This document shows, piece by piece, positions 35,669 to 44,121 of a stretch of DNA of 64,000 bases; positions within the stretch are counted from its first letter, which is position 1, and every line of letters begins with the position of its first letter. The stretch comes from an uncultured bacterium (GTDB taxonomy: Bacteria; Bacteroidota; Bacteroidia; Bacteroidales; Bacteroidaceae): positions 23,812 through 87,811 of the forward strand of contig CAJMQU010000015.1 in the NCBI GenBank assembly GCA_905215555.1, written 5' to 3'. Made by a program: the position numbers and the translations under genes. Below the pieces are notes generated by a model that worked only from the letters and a program-made list of their open reading frames with translations, made no database searches and had not been told where the DNA came from.

Positions 35669-36209
35669 CTTGCACCTCCTCCGATATAGTGATACAGTCA
35701 ATCAATTCTTCCATATAATGGAAAGCAGTCAGCACCTTGTATGTCCCGTCCACTTCATTTTCTTTTTCTATAAATCCCATCTTTTCCAATTCACTAATCA
35801 GTTTAGCCACTACTTCCTCATGCTTCTTTTTGTCGGAGAACAGTTTGGAAGCTTTCTCCTTCAACTCCATATCGCAACCGATCTGAATTTCAATATCAGC
35901 AGCACGAAACAGGAATCCGGGACCGAAAGCCGAATGATAGGTTTTCAAGAAACTCATATAATCAATCCATTTCAAGGCAGCCTCCAATTTGCGCTCCAAA
36001 TCCACTTTCGCCTCTTTGCGCGTAAAATGATAGTAACCGTCTCCCCCTTCCAGATAAAATCCGATTCCCTGATAATATTCATAATAATCGGGTAAGTCTT
36101 CTTCAATAGCATCATAATAACGCTTCACCTGAGTGGAAATACTGTTCGAGGAAATAAACCCTCCTTTACTAAGTATATTGAAAATCTCTTCGGTATATTT
36201 CATATTCAA
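35652..36209 (-). CDS. jetB: JetB/MksE-like kite subunit
   Basis: This 185-residue protein is mostly helical with winged-helix character: ILSKGGFISSNSI near the N-terminus, an acidic linker (DLPDYYEYYQGIGFYLEGGDGYYHF) and a C-terminal ELEKMGFIEKENEVDGTYKVL wing. The length and position between the kleisin-like and SMC genes match JetB (DUF4194) and MksE, the kite subunits that bind the kleisin and DNA. The stop lies inside the JetC leader and overlaps it. JetA ends 6 nt upstream of its start. Confidence 0.82.
   Translation of the reverse strand: MNMKYTEEIFNILSKGGFISSNSISTQVKRYYDAIEEDLPDYYEYYQGIGFYLEGGDGYYHFTRKEAKVDLERKLEAALKWIDYMSFLKTYHSAFGPGFLFRAADIEIQIGCDMELKEKASKLFSDKKKHEEVVAKLISELEKMGFIEKENEVDGTYKVLTAFHYMEELIDCITISEEVQDEIPE
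35675..35680 (-). promoter_or_regulatory. Strong Shine-Dalgarno deciding the JetC start
   Basis: AGGAGG on the minus strand lies 6 nt before the ATG at 35668, inside the end of the JetB frame. Such strong sites are uncommon in Bacteroides and support the shorter JetC start. Confidence 0.7.
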
Positions 36210-36215
36210 AAAGTT

Positions 36216-37412
36216 TTATTTGGCGTAAATCAAAGGATATTCCACATTGCCCGAGCACTCATAGCTTTCCGTAAAATTGAGTTCATCAGCATATTGGGAA
36301 GCCAACTGACAAAAATAAATCAGTTTATCTCCACGGGATACTTCCTTGTGAAAGCGATAGTTCATCACGAAACCAAACAGATGCATCCCGGAGGCCATAA
36401 AAGCGTTGTACACTTCCCGCAAGTTTATCGCGTCAATCTGTTGCGACTGATTATCCAGATACCCTCCGGGGATAGCTTCAGCCAGATTTTTCGGACCATG
36501 CTTCCTGTTCTTTTGCTGTGCAGCCAACTTTCTGACGGCTTGAAAAGCCTCATCCGAAGTTCGCAGATAATCTATCGACAACTTTATACGGTAGTTCGTC
36601 TGAGGTTCCATCCATAACGGATGACGTTGCGAAATAACTTGCCGGATAGTCGTATTCTCTTCCAACAGGAACTGGTCCTTCAGATACTTCAGTTTCCTTA
36701 TCTTTTCAAAGATACGATTCTGATAGTCTATCAAGTTCAGGTAATGAACAATCTGCCGGTGAATTTCGAGCAGATTATGATAAGAATCGTTCAATTGCAG
36801 CTTGACGTCGCTCACTACATTCCGCATTTGCACATCCATGGCTACGCGGAAAAAGACCGGTTGCTGGTTATCAATCAGTTCCTCACTTTTAGTTATCAGC
36901 AAAGAGATGTTCTTAAGCTTTTCGCTTAGTCTCATCAACTTCGCCTTTTTTATTTGGTAGTTGGGTTCGTTCTTATAAGTATTATCCATGTTCCTTTTCA
37001 GGTCCATTACATTGCGAACAGTGGTAAGGGCAATGTTTTTTAGGCAACGTTTCACTTCGCGCTGATAATTATACTTACGTTTTTCATTATTTTCTTTCAG
37101 ATAATAATCTATATTTTCATTGAGGCGGGTAAGATAGTCCTGTACAAAAGACACATTGATTTCCTCATTCACTTCCAGCACGTCTTCAAAGAACTTCAGA
37201 TAGAGATCTTCCATTTCAAGAAAGTCACCCGTATCACGTATTACACCGTAGTCGATCAGATAACGGATACGCTCTTCTTTATACTCTGTCATCTCAAGCG
37301 CATAATCATAACGAAACGAAAGCGACTTTCGCTTGGCAAACATTTCTTTCAGTAGTTCTTTCTCGCGTTCAAGGCTCTTCACTAATTCTTCTATGGAACG
37401 AAAAGTACTCAT
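36216..37412 (-). CDS. jetA: JetA/MksF-like kleisin subunit
   Basis: This 398-residue protein is largely alpha-helical. The N-terminus carries a winged helix (RKSLSFRYDYALEMTEYKEERI and DYGVIRDTGDFLEMED), and a long helical middle (about residues 120-260) precedes a C-terminal kleisin-like domain. The size and gene order (first, before kite, SMC and nuclease) match JetA of Wadjet and MksF. Kleisins close the SMC ring. The gene is preceded by tandem promoter-like repeats. Family assignment relies mainly on context. Confidence 0.75.
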   Translation of the reverse strand: MSTFRSIEELVKSLEREKELLKEMFAKRKSLSFRYDYALEMTEYKEERIRYLIDYGVIRDTGDFLEMEDLYLKFFEDVLEVNEEINVSFVQDYLTRLNENIDYYLKENNEKRKYNYQREVKRCLKNIALTTVRNVMDLKRNMDNTYKNEPNYQIKKAKLMRLSEKLKNISLLITKSEELIDNQQPVFFRVAMDVQMRNVVSDVKLQLNDSYHNLLEIHRQIVHYLNLIDYQNRIFEKIRKLKYLKDQFLLEENTTIRQVISQRHPLWMEPQTNYRIKLSIDYLRTSDEAFQAVRKLAAQQKNRKHGPKNLAEAIPGGYLDNQSQQIDAINLREVYNAFMASGMHLFGFVMNYRFHKEVSRGDKLIYFCQLASQYADELNFTESYECSGNVEYPLIYAK

Positions 37413-37426
37413 AGTCCTTACATTTT

Positions 37427-37466
37427 ATTTCCCGTAAAAATAGATTATTTCCCGTAAAAATAGACT
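37427..37466 (-). repeat. 20-bp tandem duplication containing a -7-like element before jetA
   Basis: Two direct copies (37427-37446, 37447-37466) differ at one position. On the minus strand each contains CTATTTTTACGGGAAAT, where TATTTTTA differs from TAnnTTTG only at the last base. The duplication begins 15 nt upstream of the jetA ATG, so it may create two overlapping promoters or operator sites. Confidence 0.55.
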
Positions 37467-37637
37467 ATATCCTTCAATCCCACAATATTCTAAAGAACTT
37501 TTGTTCAATAAACTCACCTTTCCGGTCATCTGGTTATTACAAGTTGTGCTGATTGTATTGATATTACAGAACACTTGTCTGATTGTCAAAAGCGGATTTT
37601 CCTCGTAAACATATGATTATTAATTAAATATATTTAT

Positions 37638-37676
37638 TATCTTTGTAGTGAGTAAAAATACTCAGCGCACTGAGTA
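37638..37676 (+). promoter_or_regulatory. Promoter -7 element with TGAGTA operator cluster
   Basis: TATCTTTG at 37638-37645 fits TAnnTTTG. Right after it lie three half-sites: TGAGTA (37649-37654), TACTCA (37659-37664) and TGAGTA (37671-37676). The last two, with C/G at the inner ends, form a perfect 7-bp-arm palindrome. The position over the transcription start suggests autorepression of the following ATPase gene. Confidence 0.6.
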
Positions 37677-37688
37677 AAATGTAATTCT

Positions 37689-38396
37689 ATGTATAAAAGA
37701 GCAGAATATCAAGTAATTATGAATCGGCTTAAAGAACAGCGAAAGTTCATTCAAGTCGTAATGGGTGCTCGTCAGATAGGCAAATCAACGGTTGTCAAGC
37801 AGGTGCTAAAAGACTTGGATGCACCCTATCAGCTATTTTCTGCCGATAATGTTCCAACCATAAACAGTACTTGGATTTCCGATTGTTGGGCTGCCATCCG
37901 TAGCTTGAAGAAGAGTAAAGGTTGGGAGAACGTCATTCTTGTTATTGATGAGATACAAAAGATTACCAATTGGAGCGAAGTTGTTCAGAAGTTCAGCATT
38001 GACATGGCAAGACGCAGAGCCAGCATTCCTAAGTTGCAGATTTACAACAATGCATTAAAAATGGTGTACAGTCCCTTTACCTTTGAACAGGCAATACTCG
38101 ACCGCAAGTCATGGGGACGTATCTTTGAATCAGGCATCGGGGCTTATCTTGTCAGTCAAGCGTTCGTTCATCGCTTTGAGATATTCTATTGGCGTGAACG
38201 AGATGATGAGGTTGACTTTATCCTTCGTAAAAAAGGTTCGATAGTTGCCATTGAGGTAAAGAGTAATGCCGAAAAGCGAACGGAGGGACTAGACAAGTTT
38301 CGCCAACTTTTCAAACCACAAGCTGCATTTATAGTTGGGGATAGCGGAATTAGTGCCGAGGATTTTCTCTCGATGGATATACGGAAGTTATTCTAA
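37689..38396 (+). pseudogene. DUF4143-type AAA ATPase with internal deletion
   Basis: The 235-residue frame keeps the N-terminus (Walker A MGARQIGKSTVV near residue 25, Walker B VILVIDEIQK near 85) and the C-terminus with a nuclease-like half (YWRERDDEVDFILRKKGSIVAIEVKSN-type segment). The family is usually near 400 residues. The join lies at NWSEVVQK/FSIDMARR, so roughly 150 residues including the sensor and lid parts are missing, although the frame stays open. GTTCAG repeats at the join (near 37982) fit a deletion between short repeats. It is read as non-functional. Confidence 0.72.
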
Positions 38397-38427
38397 TGCA
38401 CACATACATACTAAATAGGATTTTGAT

Positions 38428-38774
38428 ATGAAGAAACTGATTAGCATGCATTTTATAGGAATATTGGCATTAACCATATTGTGTAGCGGATGTAGCACCA
38501 ACCGCATGGCGGCGGGTGACCCGGGCGCCGTGTTGGCTGGAGCCGCCATCGGAGGCAATGTAGGAAGCGCCATCGGCGGACTAATAGGCGAGAACAACCG
38601 AGGATGGAGAGGAGGATAGAACAAATCGCTCCCCACGAAGGCGTGAAATACACCGCCAACATCAGCGCCGGAGAACGGATAAAGACGGGAGAAGTCATCT
38701 TCCGCATTGCCGTAGCCGACGAAAACGGAGAGGAATATGACTGGCAAGAGTTTTCATTGCCCACCCAACGATGA
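38428..38774 (+). pseudogene. Glycine-zipper lipoprotein, internally deleted
   Basis: The frame from 38428 encodes a lipoprotein signal (MKKLISMHFIGILALTILCSG-like start, lipobox SGC) and a glycine-zipper (AGAAIGGNVGSAIGGLIGE) before a stop at 38617. A second frame from 38604 to 38774 reads RRIEQIAPHEGVKYTANI and DENGEEYDWQEFSLPTQR, which resembles the C-terminal domain of longer relatives. The central part appears lost with a frameshift. The front part alone could still give a 63-residue lipoprotein. Confidence 0.55.
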
Positions 38775-38801
38775 ACAATCTCTAATTAAAACAATAAAAT
38801 C

Positions 38802-38981
38802 ATGGCCGACAATTATTTAGAAAAGCAATACGAAGCATACGAAGCAAGAAAAGCCGCTTGGGAAAAAGAACGCAAATACAGGAAGAAAACCTTCCCCGCC
38901 AAGCGTCCGAAAACAGAGGAAAAAACAAAAGGGAGTGAAAACACACCCCCTATCACGTCCCATCCGGAAAGTACTATTTAA
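38802..38981 (+). CDS. Small charged protein of unknown function
   Basis: This 59-residue frame (MADNYLEKQYEAYEARKAAW start) is rich in Lys, Glu and Arg and probably forms one long helix. It overlaps the end of the metallo-beta-lactamase remnant on the other strand by 8 nt. I recall similar short proteins in Bacteroides but no function. Confidence 0.45.
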   Translation: MADNYLEKQYEAYEARKAAWEKERKYRKKTFPAKRPKTEEKTKGSENTPPITSHPESTI

Positions 38982-39312
38982 ATCCCGGAGGCGGCAAATG
39001 CATTCCCGCCATTGTCAATCCATTTTCCTTGGCATACCGGAGGAAGTGCTTACGCGACTTCACCGCCGCATCCTTATCCATATCGTACAGCGGCACAAAT
39101 GTCGGGATGTTCCAATTGAAGGGCGGCTCCATGAATCAAATCAGCTATCGCCAATAGCTTGCCTGGGACACCGTATGGCCGGGAGTGTGCCCTTCCGCAT
39201 TGATGGTAACCACATTCCCCGGCAAGGTTTCACCAAATTCAAACAGGTACAAACGGTCCTTATAAGCATTCATGGCCTTCACCACTTGCGCATTCCTAGT
39301 TTTATTCTTCAT
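38974..39312 (-). pseudogene. Remnant of a metallo-beta-lactamase-fold hydrolase
   Basis: From 39312 the frame reads YLFEFGETLPGNVVTINAEG then HTPGHTVSQ, the GHTPGHT-type core of the fold, before a stop near 39144. A second frame to the stop at 38974 reads PPFNWNIPTFVPLYDMDKDA and YAKENGLTMAGMHLPPPGFK, typical of the C-terminus of secreted MBL-fold hydrolases. The N-terminal zinc motif HxHxDH and a middle stretch are missing, and the frame is shifted. It is the third broken gene in a row. Confidence 0.65.
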
Positions 39313-39342
39313 TGGCCTACTAATTTAAAGCAGATACAACTT

Positions 39343-40782
39343 TCAGTCATAGTTTTCGTAGCGCGAACGCAACTTTGCCGGACTTTTGGATGACGGCTCC
39401 GATTTATCGGAACCAGACTTCTTTTGCCCGGATTGCTGGACAGGTCGAGGTCTTTCAGGGCGGTTATTATTCCGTTTGGGCTTTTCGGCAGATACCACCA
39501 CTTTTTGAGTGCTTCCGGTTGATTCGGCCGGTCTCTTCCTCTCTTCCGGCCTTCTATTGTTCTGAGGTCTTCCTCCTCGAATGCGGCTTTGCGATTTGGG
39601 TGCAACATTGGTAGTAGAAGAAGAAGTCGCAGGCTCTTCCAAAAGCGATAAATTGTGCTTTTGTTGCACCAGCTTTATACCCGTAAGTTTCTCTATCTCA
39701 CGTAGCATGGGAGCTTCTTCGGTTGAGCAAAAAGCAATGGCACGTCCTTCGCAACCCGCACGTCCTGTACGTCCGATGCGGTGCACGTAAGTCTCCGGAA
39801 CATCGGGCAAATCAAAATTGAGAACCAGGTCCAGACCTTTTATATCGATGCCACGTGCAGCAATATCCGTAGCAATAATCACATTGGAGCGCCCTTCCTT
39901 AAAGTTGCTCAACGCACGTTGGCGGGCATTCTGCGACTTGTCTCCATGTATGCTTTCGCAAGCAATGCCACGACGAGACAGGTAGCGGGCAATGTTATCC
40001 GCCCCATGCTTGGTTCGGGAGAAAACCAGCACCTGGTGGCCTGCCTCTCCGAGCAACAATTGAGCCAACAATTCTTTCTTCTGAGGCTTTTCTACCCGGT
40101 AGACGGACTGGCTGATAATCTCCACAACACTGGATGCCGGAGTTACTTCCACACGCGCCGGATTGTGCAACAAACTCTTGGCAAGACGGTCGATGCTATC
40201 AGGCATGGTGGCCGAGAAGAAAAGGGTTTGCTTCTTGGGCGGCAGCTTGGGCAAGAGGCGTTTGACGTCATGGATAAATCCCATGTCGAGCATACGGTCG
40301 GCCTCATCAAGAACGAAGTGGCGAACATCGTCGAGGCGGATAAAGCCTTGCGACATCAGGTCGAGCAGGCGTCCGGGAGTAGCCGTCAAAATGTCCGTCC
40401 CGGCACGAAGTTCATCAGTTTGCGACTTTTGTTTCACTCCGCCGAAGATAACCGTGTGGCGCAAGGTCGTATAGCGTGTATAATCCGCCAACGATTCATC
40501 AATCTGAATCGCCAACTCCCGGGTTGGAGTCAGGATAAGCGCACGGATGCTACGCGGGGCACCTTTGCGTTGGGGCATAGGAGCGGCAAGCAATTGCTCG
40601 ATGATGGGTACGGCGAAAGCAGCGGTTTTGCCGGTTCCGGTTTGCGCCAGTCCCAACAAATCACGCCCAGTCAGGGCTTCGGGTATAGCTTGTTCTTGGA
40701 TAAGTGTGGGGGTAGAATAGTCTTTTTCGAGGAGCGCACGGCACACCGGCTCCGAAATATTCATCTGTTTAAATGTCATCAT
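39343..40782 (-). CDS. DEAD-box RNA helicase, RhlE-like
   Basis: This 479-residue protein has the standard motifs in order: Q motif (PTLIQEQAIP), I (AQTGTGKTA), Ia (PTRELAIQ), Ib (TPGRLLD), II (VLDEADRMLDMGF), III (FSATMP), V (TDIAARGID) and VI (HRIGRTGRAG). The C-terminal ~90 residues are basic and low-complexity, rich in Arg, Pro, Asn and Ser, as in RhlE-type tails that bind RNA. It should unwind short RNA duplexes in ribosome assembly or RNA decay. It is divergent from the VOC-GNAT gene, with overlapping promoter elements between. Confidence 0.93.
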   Translation of the reverse strand: MMTFKQMNISEPVCRALLEKDYSTPTLIQEQAIPEALTGRDLLGLAQTGTGKTAAFAVPIIEQLLAAPMPQRKGAPRSIRALILTPTRELAIQIDESLADYTRYTTLRHTVIFGGVKQKSQTDELRAGTDILTATPGRLLDLMSQGFIRLDDVRHFVLDEADRMLDMGFIHDVKRLLPKLPPKKQTLFFSATMPDSIDRLAKSLLHNPARVEVTPASSVVEIISQSVYRVEKPQKKELLAQLLLGEAGHQVLVFSRTKHGADNIARYLSRRGIACESIHGDKSQNARQRALSNFKEGRSNVIIATDIAARGIDIKGLDLVLNFDLPDVPETYVHRIGRTGRAGCEGRAIAFCSTEEAPMLREIEKLTGIKLVQQKHNLSLLEEPATSSSTTNVAPKSQSRIRGGRPQNNRRPEERKRPAESTGSTQKVVVSAEKPKRNNNRPERPRPVQQSGQKKSGSDKSEPSSKSPAKLRSRYENYD

Positions 40783-40799
40783 TTCTTTTTATTACGGCA

Positions 40800-40837
40800 C
40801 AAAGGTACGATATTACAGGGAATAATCACTATATTTG
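40800..40837. promoter_or_regulatory. Divergent -7 elements between the helicase and VOC-GNAT genes
   Basis: Minus-strand TACCTTTG at 40800-40807 serves the helicase; plus-strand TATATTTG at 40830-40837 serves the VOC-GNAT gene. Both fit TAnnTTTG; neither has a clear TTTG at -33. The plus element ends 15 nt before the ATG at 40853. Confidence 0.5.
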
Positions 40838-40852
40838 CATGAAAAAGGAATC

Positions 40853-41794
40853 ATGAGAATACATCACATCGCCATCTGGACCTTCCACCTGGAGGAATTG
40901 AGAGATTTCTATATCCGCTATTTCAGCGGAAAGAGCAACGAAAAATACATCAATGCCAAGAAGGGTTTCGAATCATACTTCATATACTTTGACGACGGTG
41001 CGTCATTAGAATTAATGAGCCGAACGGACGTACAGGACACCCCGGTAGAAGAAAACAGGTTAGGGCTCACCCACTTCGCCCTTGCCTTTCAAAGCAAAGA
41101 AGACGTGCTCAAGACCACGGAACAACTCCGGGCAGACGGTTATGTGATAGCTGGCGAACCCCGGACTTCGGGCGACGGCTATTTTGAAAGCGTGGTGCTC
41201 GACCCTGACGGAAACCGCATAGAATGTGTCTATCGGAAAGAAGAAACTTCAGAAGAACCCGACGCTCCGATTGAAACGGAACGGTTGTTGCTACGCCCTT
41301 TCGTGGAGAGCGATGCAGAAGCCCTCTTCGCCTGTTGCCGGAACCCCAACATAGGAAACAATGCGGGTTGGCAACCCCACGCTAGCCTGGAGGAATCGCG
41401 CGAAGTACTTCGTTCCGTATTCTTATCCCGGAAAGGGGTATGGGCCATTATCCTGAAAGACAACGGGCAATTGATCGGCTCCATCGGCATCATCGCCGAC
41501 CCCAGACGCGAAAACCCGCAAGTACGTATGCTGGGATATTGGCTCGACGAGGCTCAATGGGGAAAAGGCTATATGACGGAGGCGGTAAAAGCGGTACTAA
41601 ACTACGGTTTCAGCACGCTAAAACTAAGCCTTATCACTGCTAATTGTTACCCCCATAACAAGCGTTCTCAGCAAGTATTGAAACGCCAGGGATTTGTGCA
41701 TGAAGGTACGCTTCATCAGGCCGAAGTGACTTATGACGGACATGTATATGACCATCAATGCTATTATCTGGCAAATCCAGAATATCAAAAATGA
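40853..41794 (+). CDS. VOC-GNAT fusion protein (glyoxalase-like plus RimJ/RimL-like acetyltransferase)
   Basis: The start at 40853 (MRIHHIAIWTF) fits the VOC fold; the open frame from 40835 begins with TTG and overlaps the -7 element. Residues 1-125 are a VOC domain with metal-ligand-like His near the start, LTHFALAF in the middle and LDPDGNRIE at the end. Residues about 140-313 are a GNAT of the RimJ/RimL type (ETERLLLRPFVESDAEAL, YWLDEAQWGKGYMTEAV). A VOC protein fused to an acetyltransferase may bind and then acetylate a small molecule, for example in drug resistance; the substrate is unknown. A close GNAT homologue lies at 50261-50818. Confidence 0.88.
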   Translation: MRIHHIAIWTFHLEELRDFYIRYFSGKSNEKYINAKKGFESYFIYFDDGASLELMSRTDVQDTPVEENRLGLTHFALAFQSKEDVLKTTEQLRADGYVIAGEPRTSGDGYFESVVLDPDGNRIECVYRKEETSEEPDAPIETERLLLRPFVESDAEALFACCRNPNIGNNAGWQPHASLEESREVLRSVFLSRKGVWAIILKDNGQLIGSIGIIADPRRENPQVRMLGYWLDEAQWGKGYMTEAVKAVLNYGFSTLKLSLITANCYPHNKRSQQVLKRQGFVHEGTLHQAEVTYDGHVYDHQCYYLANPEYQK

Positions 41795-41854
41795 GTCTAT
41801 AAAGAGAAAAATAAGGTTAATTCTCACATTTTATCCATACATAATCATAAAACT

Positions 41855-42271
41855 ATGAATGCATTAATCCTAAAAGACAGAGAGATGTTCCCTACCGATG
41901 AAGTACTGGAAAACGCATTAAAGAGCAGTTACCCGACATTCAAGAAATTGCGTGATGAATTGACCGCCACCAATGTCCGCATCGAATGGAATTACTACAA
42001 TGACGGGAAGGCCTGGATGGGTAAGATGTTATTCAAAAAGAAGAACCTGGGATGGCTACAAATATACAATGGCTATTGTACCACTTCCTGCTTCTTCATG
42101 GAAAAGCATCTGGAAGCAATAGCCGGATTGGATATCACCGAAAGCATCAAAACAAACTTTTATCAGGAAAGGTCCAGTGGCAAGCTGGCACCAATGACGG
42201 TTAATATCCATACTGTAGAAGACATTGACGACGCATTGAAGATGCTGGATTTCAAGAAGAAACTGAAATAG
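41855..42271 (+). CDS. DUF3788 family protein
   Basis: This 138-residue soluble protein matches the DUF3788 pattern: an N-terminal helix (PTDEVLENALKSSYPTFKKL), VRIEWNYYNDGKAWMGKMLF, KKKNLGWLQIYNGYCTTSCF and a C-terminal acidic helix. The family is widespread in anaerobes, has no known function, and belongs to a fold related to small-molecule or DNA-binding YjbR-like proteins. It is 60 nt after the VOC-GNAT gene on the same strand. Confidence 0.82.
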   Translation: MNALILKDREMFPTDEVLENALKSSYPTFKKLRDELTATNVRIEWNYYNDGKAWMGKMLFKKKNLGWLQIYNGYCTTSCFFMEKHLEAIAGLDITESIKTNFYQERSSGKLAPMTVNIHTVEDIDDALKMLDFKKKLK

Positions 42272-42333
42272 GCGACCAAAACGAACGGTACAATGATACG
42301 CTTATCATAAGAAATGAGTATCTTTGCGTCATT

Positions 42334-43959
42334 ATGTTGCACCGTTTCAAGACTTCCATAGCAAATATTTCACTTCCGGAAAGGTTTACCTATCCTTTCT
42401 GCTACACTCCTCATCCATTATGCGTGATGGCAGCGGAAGAAGTGCAGCACTATCTAGACCGGCAAAATGAATGGAAAGAAGAATTAAACCGGGGGAAGAT
42501 GTTCGGAGTGCTGGTGGTGCAGACCGGAAACGGGGAGATTGGTTACCTGGCTGCTTTTTCGGGCATATTGGCGGGAAAGAACCAACACTCCTACTTCGTT
42601 CCACCCGTATATGATTTGTTACAACCGCAAGGTTTCTTCAAAGTCGAAGAGGGAAATATCTCCGCCATCAACCGGCGCATCAAGCAATTGGAAGAGGACG
42701 AGGAATATACTTCTTTGTTGTCAGAACTCACCCGAACCCATCAACAGGCTCGGGAAGCGCTGGACATAGCCAAACAACAACTAAAAGAAGCGAAAGAGAA
42801 AAGAGAATTGCGTAGAAAGGAAGACGGGCTCACTACCGAAGAAGAAGCCGCCTTGATACGCGAAAGCCAATTTCAAAAAGCGGAATACAAACGGCTGGAA
42901 CGTTCCTGGAAAGAAAAGACAGGCGCTTTGCAAGTGGAAATCAATAACCGGGAACAACAAATTCAAGAGCTGAAGGTGGAACGCAAAAGCCGTTCCGCCG
43001 CCCTGCAACAACAATTATTCGAGCAATTCAGAATGTTGAACTACCGGAAGGAGGTGAAGACCTTGTGTGATATATTCAGCCAAACCGTACACAAAACTCC
43101 TCCCGCCGGTGCCGGAGAATGTGCTGCCCCCAAATTGTTGCAACAAGCCTATCTGCACGGTTGGAAACCCATTGCTATGGCAGAGTTCTGGTGGGGCAAC
43201 TCTCCCAAAACCGAAATCCGCCATCATGGTTATTATTATCCCGCTTGTAAAGGTAAGTGCGAGCCTATCTTGCAACACATGCTTCAAGGGTTGGAAGTAG
43301 AAGAAAATCCCATGCAACAACTTCCAGAACAGGACTACGGAAAATTAAAAATAGTCTATGAGGACGAATGGTTATTGGTTATCAACAAGCCTTCCGGAAT
43401 GCTCTCCGTGCCCGGTAAAGGGGAAAAGGAGTCCGTATATAGTCTGGCAAGGCAACTCTATCCGGAAGCCGACGGGCCAATGATTGTGCACCGGCTGGAC
43501 ATGGCCACATCGGGACTTTTAATCGTTGCCAAGAATAAAAAGGTGCATCAATACCTGCAAGCCCAGTTCAAGAACCATAGCATCCGAAAGAAATATATAG
43601 CCCTGCTCGACGGCATCATTCCCCAAGACGAGGGTAGCATAGAACTTCCTATTTGCCCGGATCTGCTGGACCGTCCCCGGCAAGTGGTGGACATACAGTA
43701 CGGCAAACCTGCCATCACTCATTATCAGGTTCTTGAGCGGACGAACAAATACACACGCATAGCTTTCTACCCACATACAGGACGCACTCATCAACTCCGT
43801 GTGCATGCCGCACATCCGTCAGGTCTGCATTGCCCCATCATAGGCGACGAACTCTACGGGAGAAAGGATAAGCGCCTCTACCTGCATGCCGAATCCATCG
43901 AATTTACCCATCCTGCTGACGGACGGATTATCCGTATCACGGAAAAGGCCGACTTCTGA
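42334..43959 (+). CDS. RluA-family pseudouridine synthase with long N-terminal region
   Basis: This 541-residue protein ends in a RluA-type catalytic domain (about residues 340-540) with the active-site motif IVHRLDMATSGLL (catalytic Asp) and HTGRTHQLRVHAAHP. The N-terminal ~330 residues are unusual: a domain with a cysteine motif and a central coiled coil (about 110-230). Such long forms are known in Bacteroidetes. The enzyme should isomerise uridines in rRNA or tRNA; the target is not evident. A -7 element TATCTTTG lies at 42319-42326. Confidence 0.9.
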   Translation: MLHRFKTSIANISLPERFTYPFCYTPHPLCVMAAEEVQHYLDRQNEWKEELNRGKMFGVLVVQTGNGEIGYLAAFSGILAGKNQHSYFVPPVYDLLQPQGFFKVEEGNISAINRRIKQLEEDEEYTSLLSELTRTHQQAREALDIAKQQLKEAKEKRELRRKEDGLTTEEEAALIRESQFQKAEYKRLERSWKEKTGALQVEINNREQQIQELKVERKSRSAALQQQLFEQFRMLNYRKEVKTLCDIFSQTVHKTPPAGAGECAAPKLLQQAYLHGWKPIAMAEFWWGNSPKTEIRHHGYYYPACKGKCEPILQHMLQGLEVEENPMQQLPEQDYGKLKIVYEDEWLLVINKPSGMLSVPGKGEKESVYSLARQLYPEADGPMIVHRLDMATSGLLIVAKNKKVHQYLQAQFKNHSIRKKYIALLDGIIPQDEGSIELPICPDLLDRPRQVVDIQYGKPAITHYQVLERTNKYTRIAFYPHTGRTHQLRVHAAHPSGLHCPIIGDELYGRKDKRLYLHAESIEFTHPADGRIIRITEKADF

Positions 43960-44071
43960 CTATTGCTTCTTCTCTTTCCTTCCATAAGAGAGAGTCAAAA
44001 AGCCTATATAAACTGACAAATAGCTTAGGAATTGAGCCCTTTCACACCCATCGTATCCGGATTATATTGAT

Positions 44072-44099
44072 TATTTTTGCAAACGGATAATTCTATCCG
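44072..44099 (+). promoter_or_regulatory. -7 element and start-site palindrome before the GH28 gene
   Basis: TATTTTTG (44072-44079) fits TAnnTTTG. The palindrome CGGATA-ATTC-TATCCG (44084-44099) covers the expected transcription start and may be an operator. Confidence 0.5.
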
Positions 44100-44121
44100 A
44101 TCAAGCACTATTAACCAACTA

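Noticed and set aside
35668..35701. Longer JetC start at 35701
   Set aside because: The extension MTVSLYRRRCK is unlike SMC N-termini, and a strong Shine-Dalgarno precedes 35668.
40835..40852. TTG start of the VOC-GNAT gene
   Set aside because: It overlaps the -7 element and the VOC fold begins at the ATG 40853.
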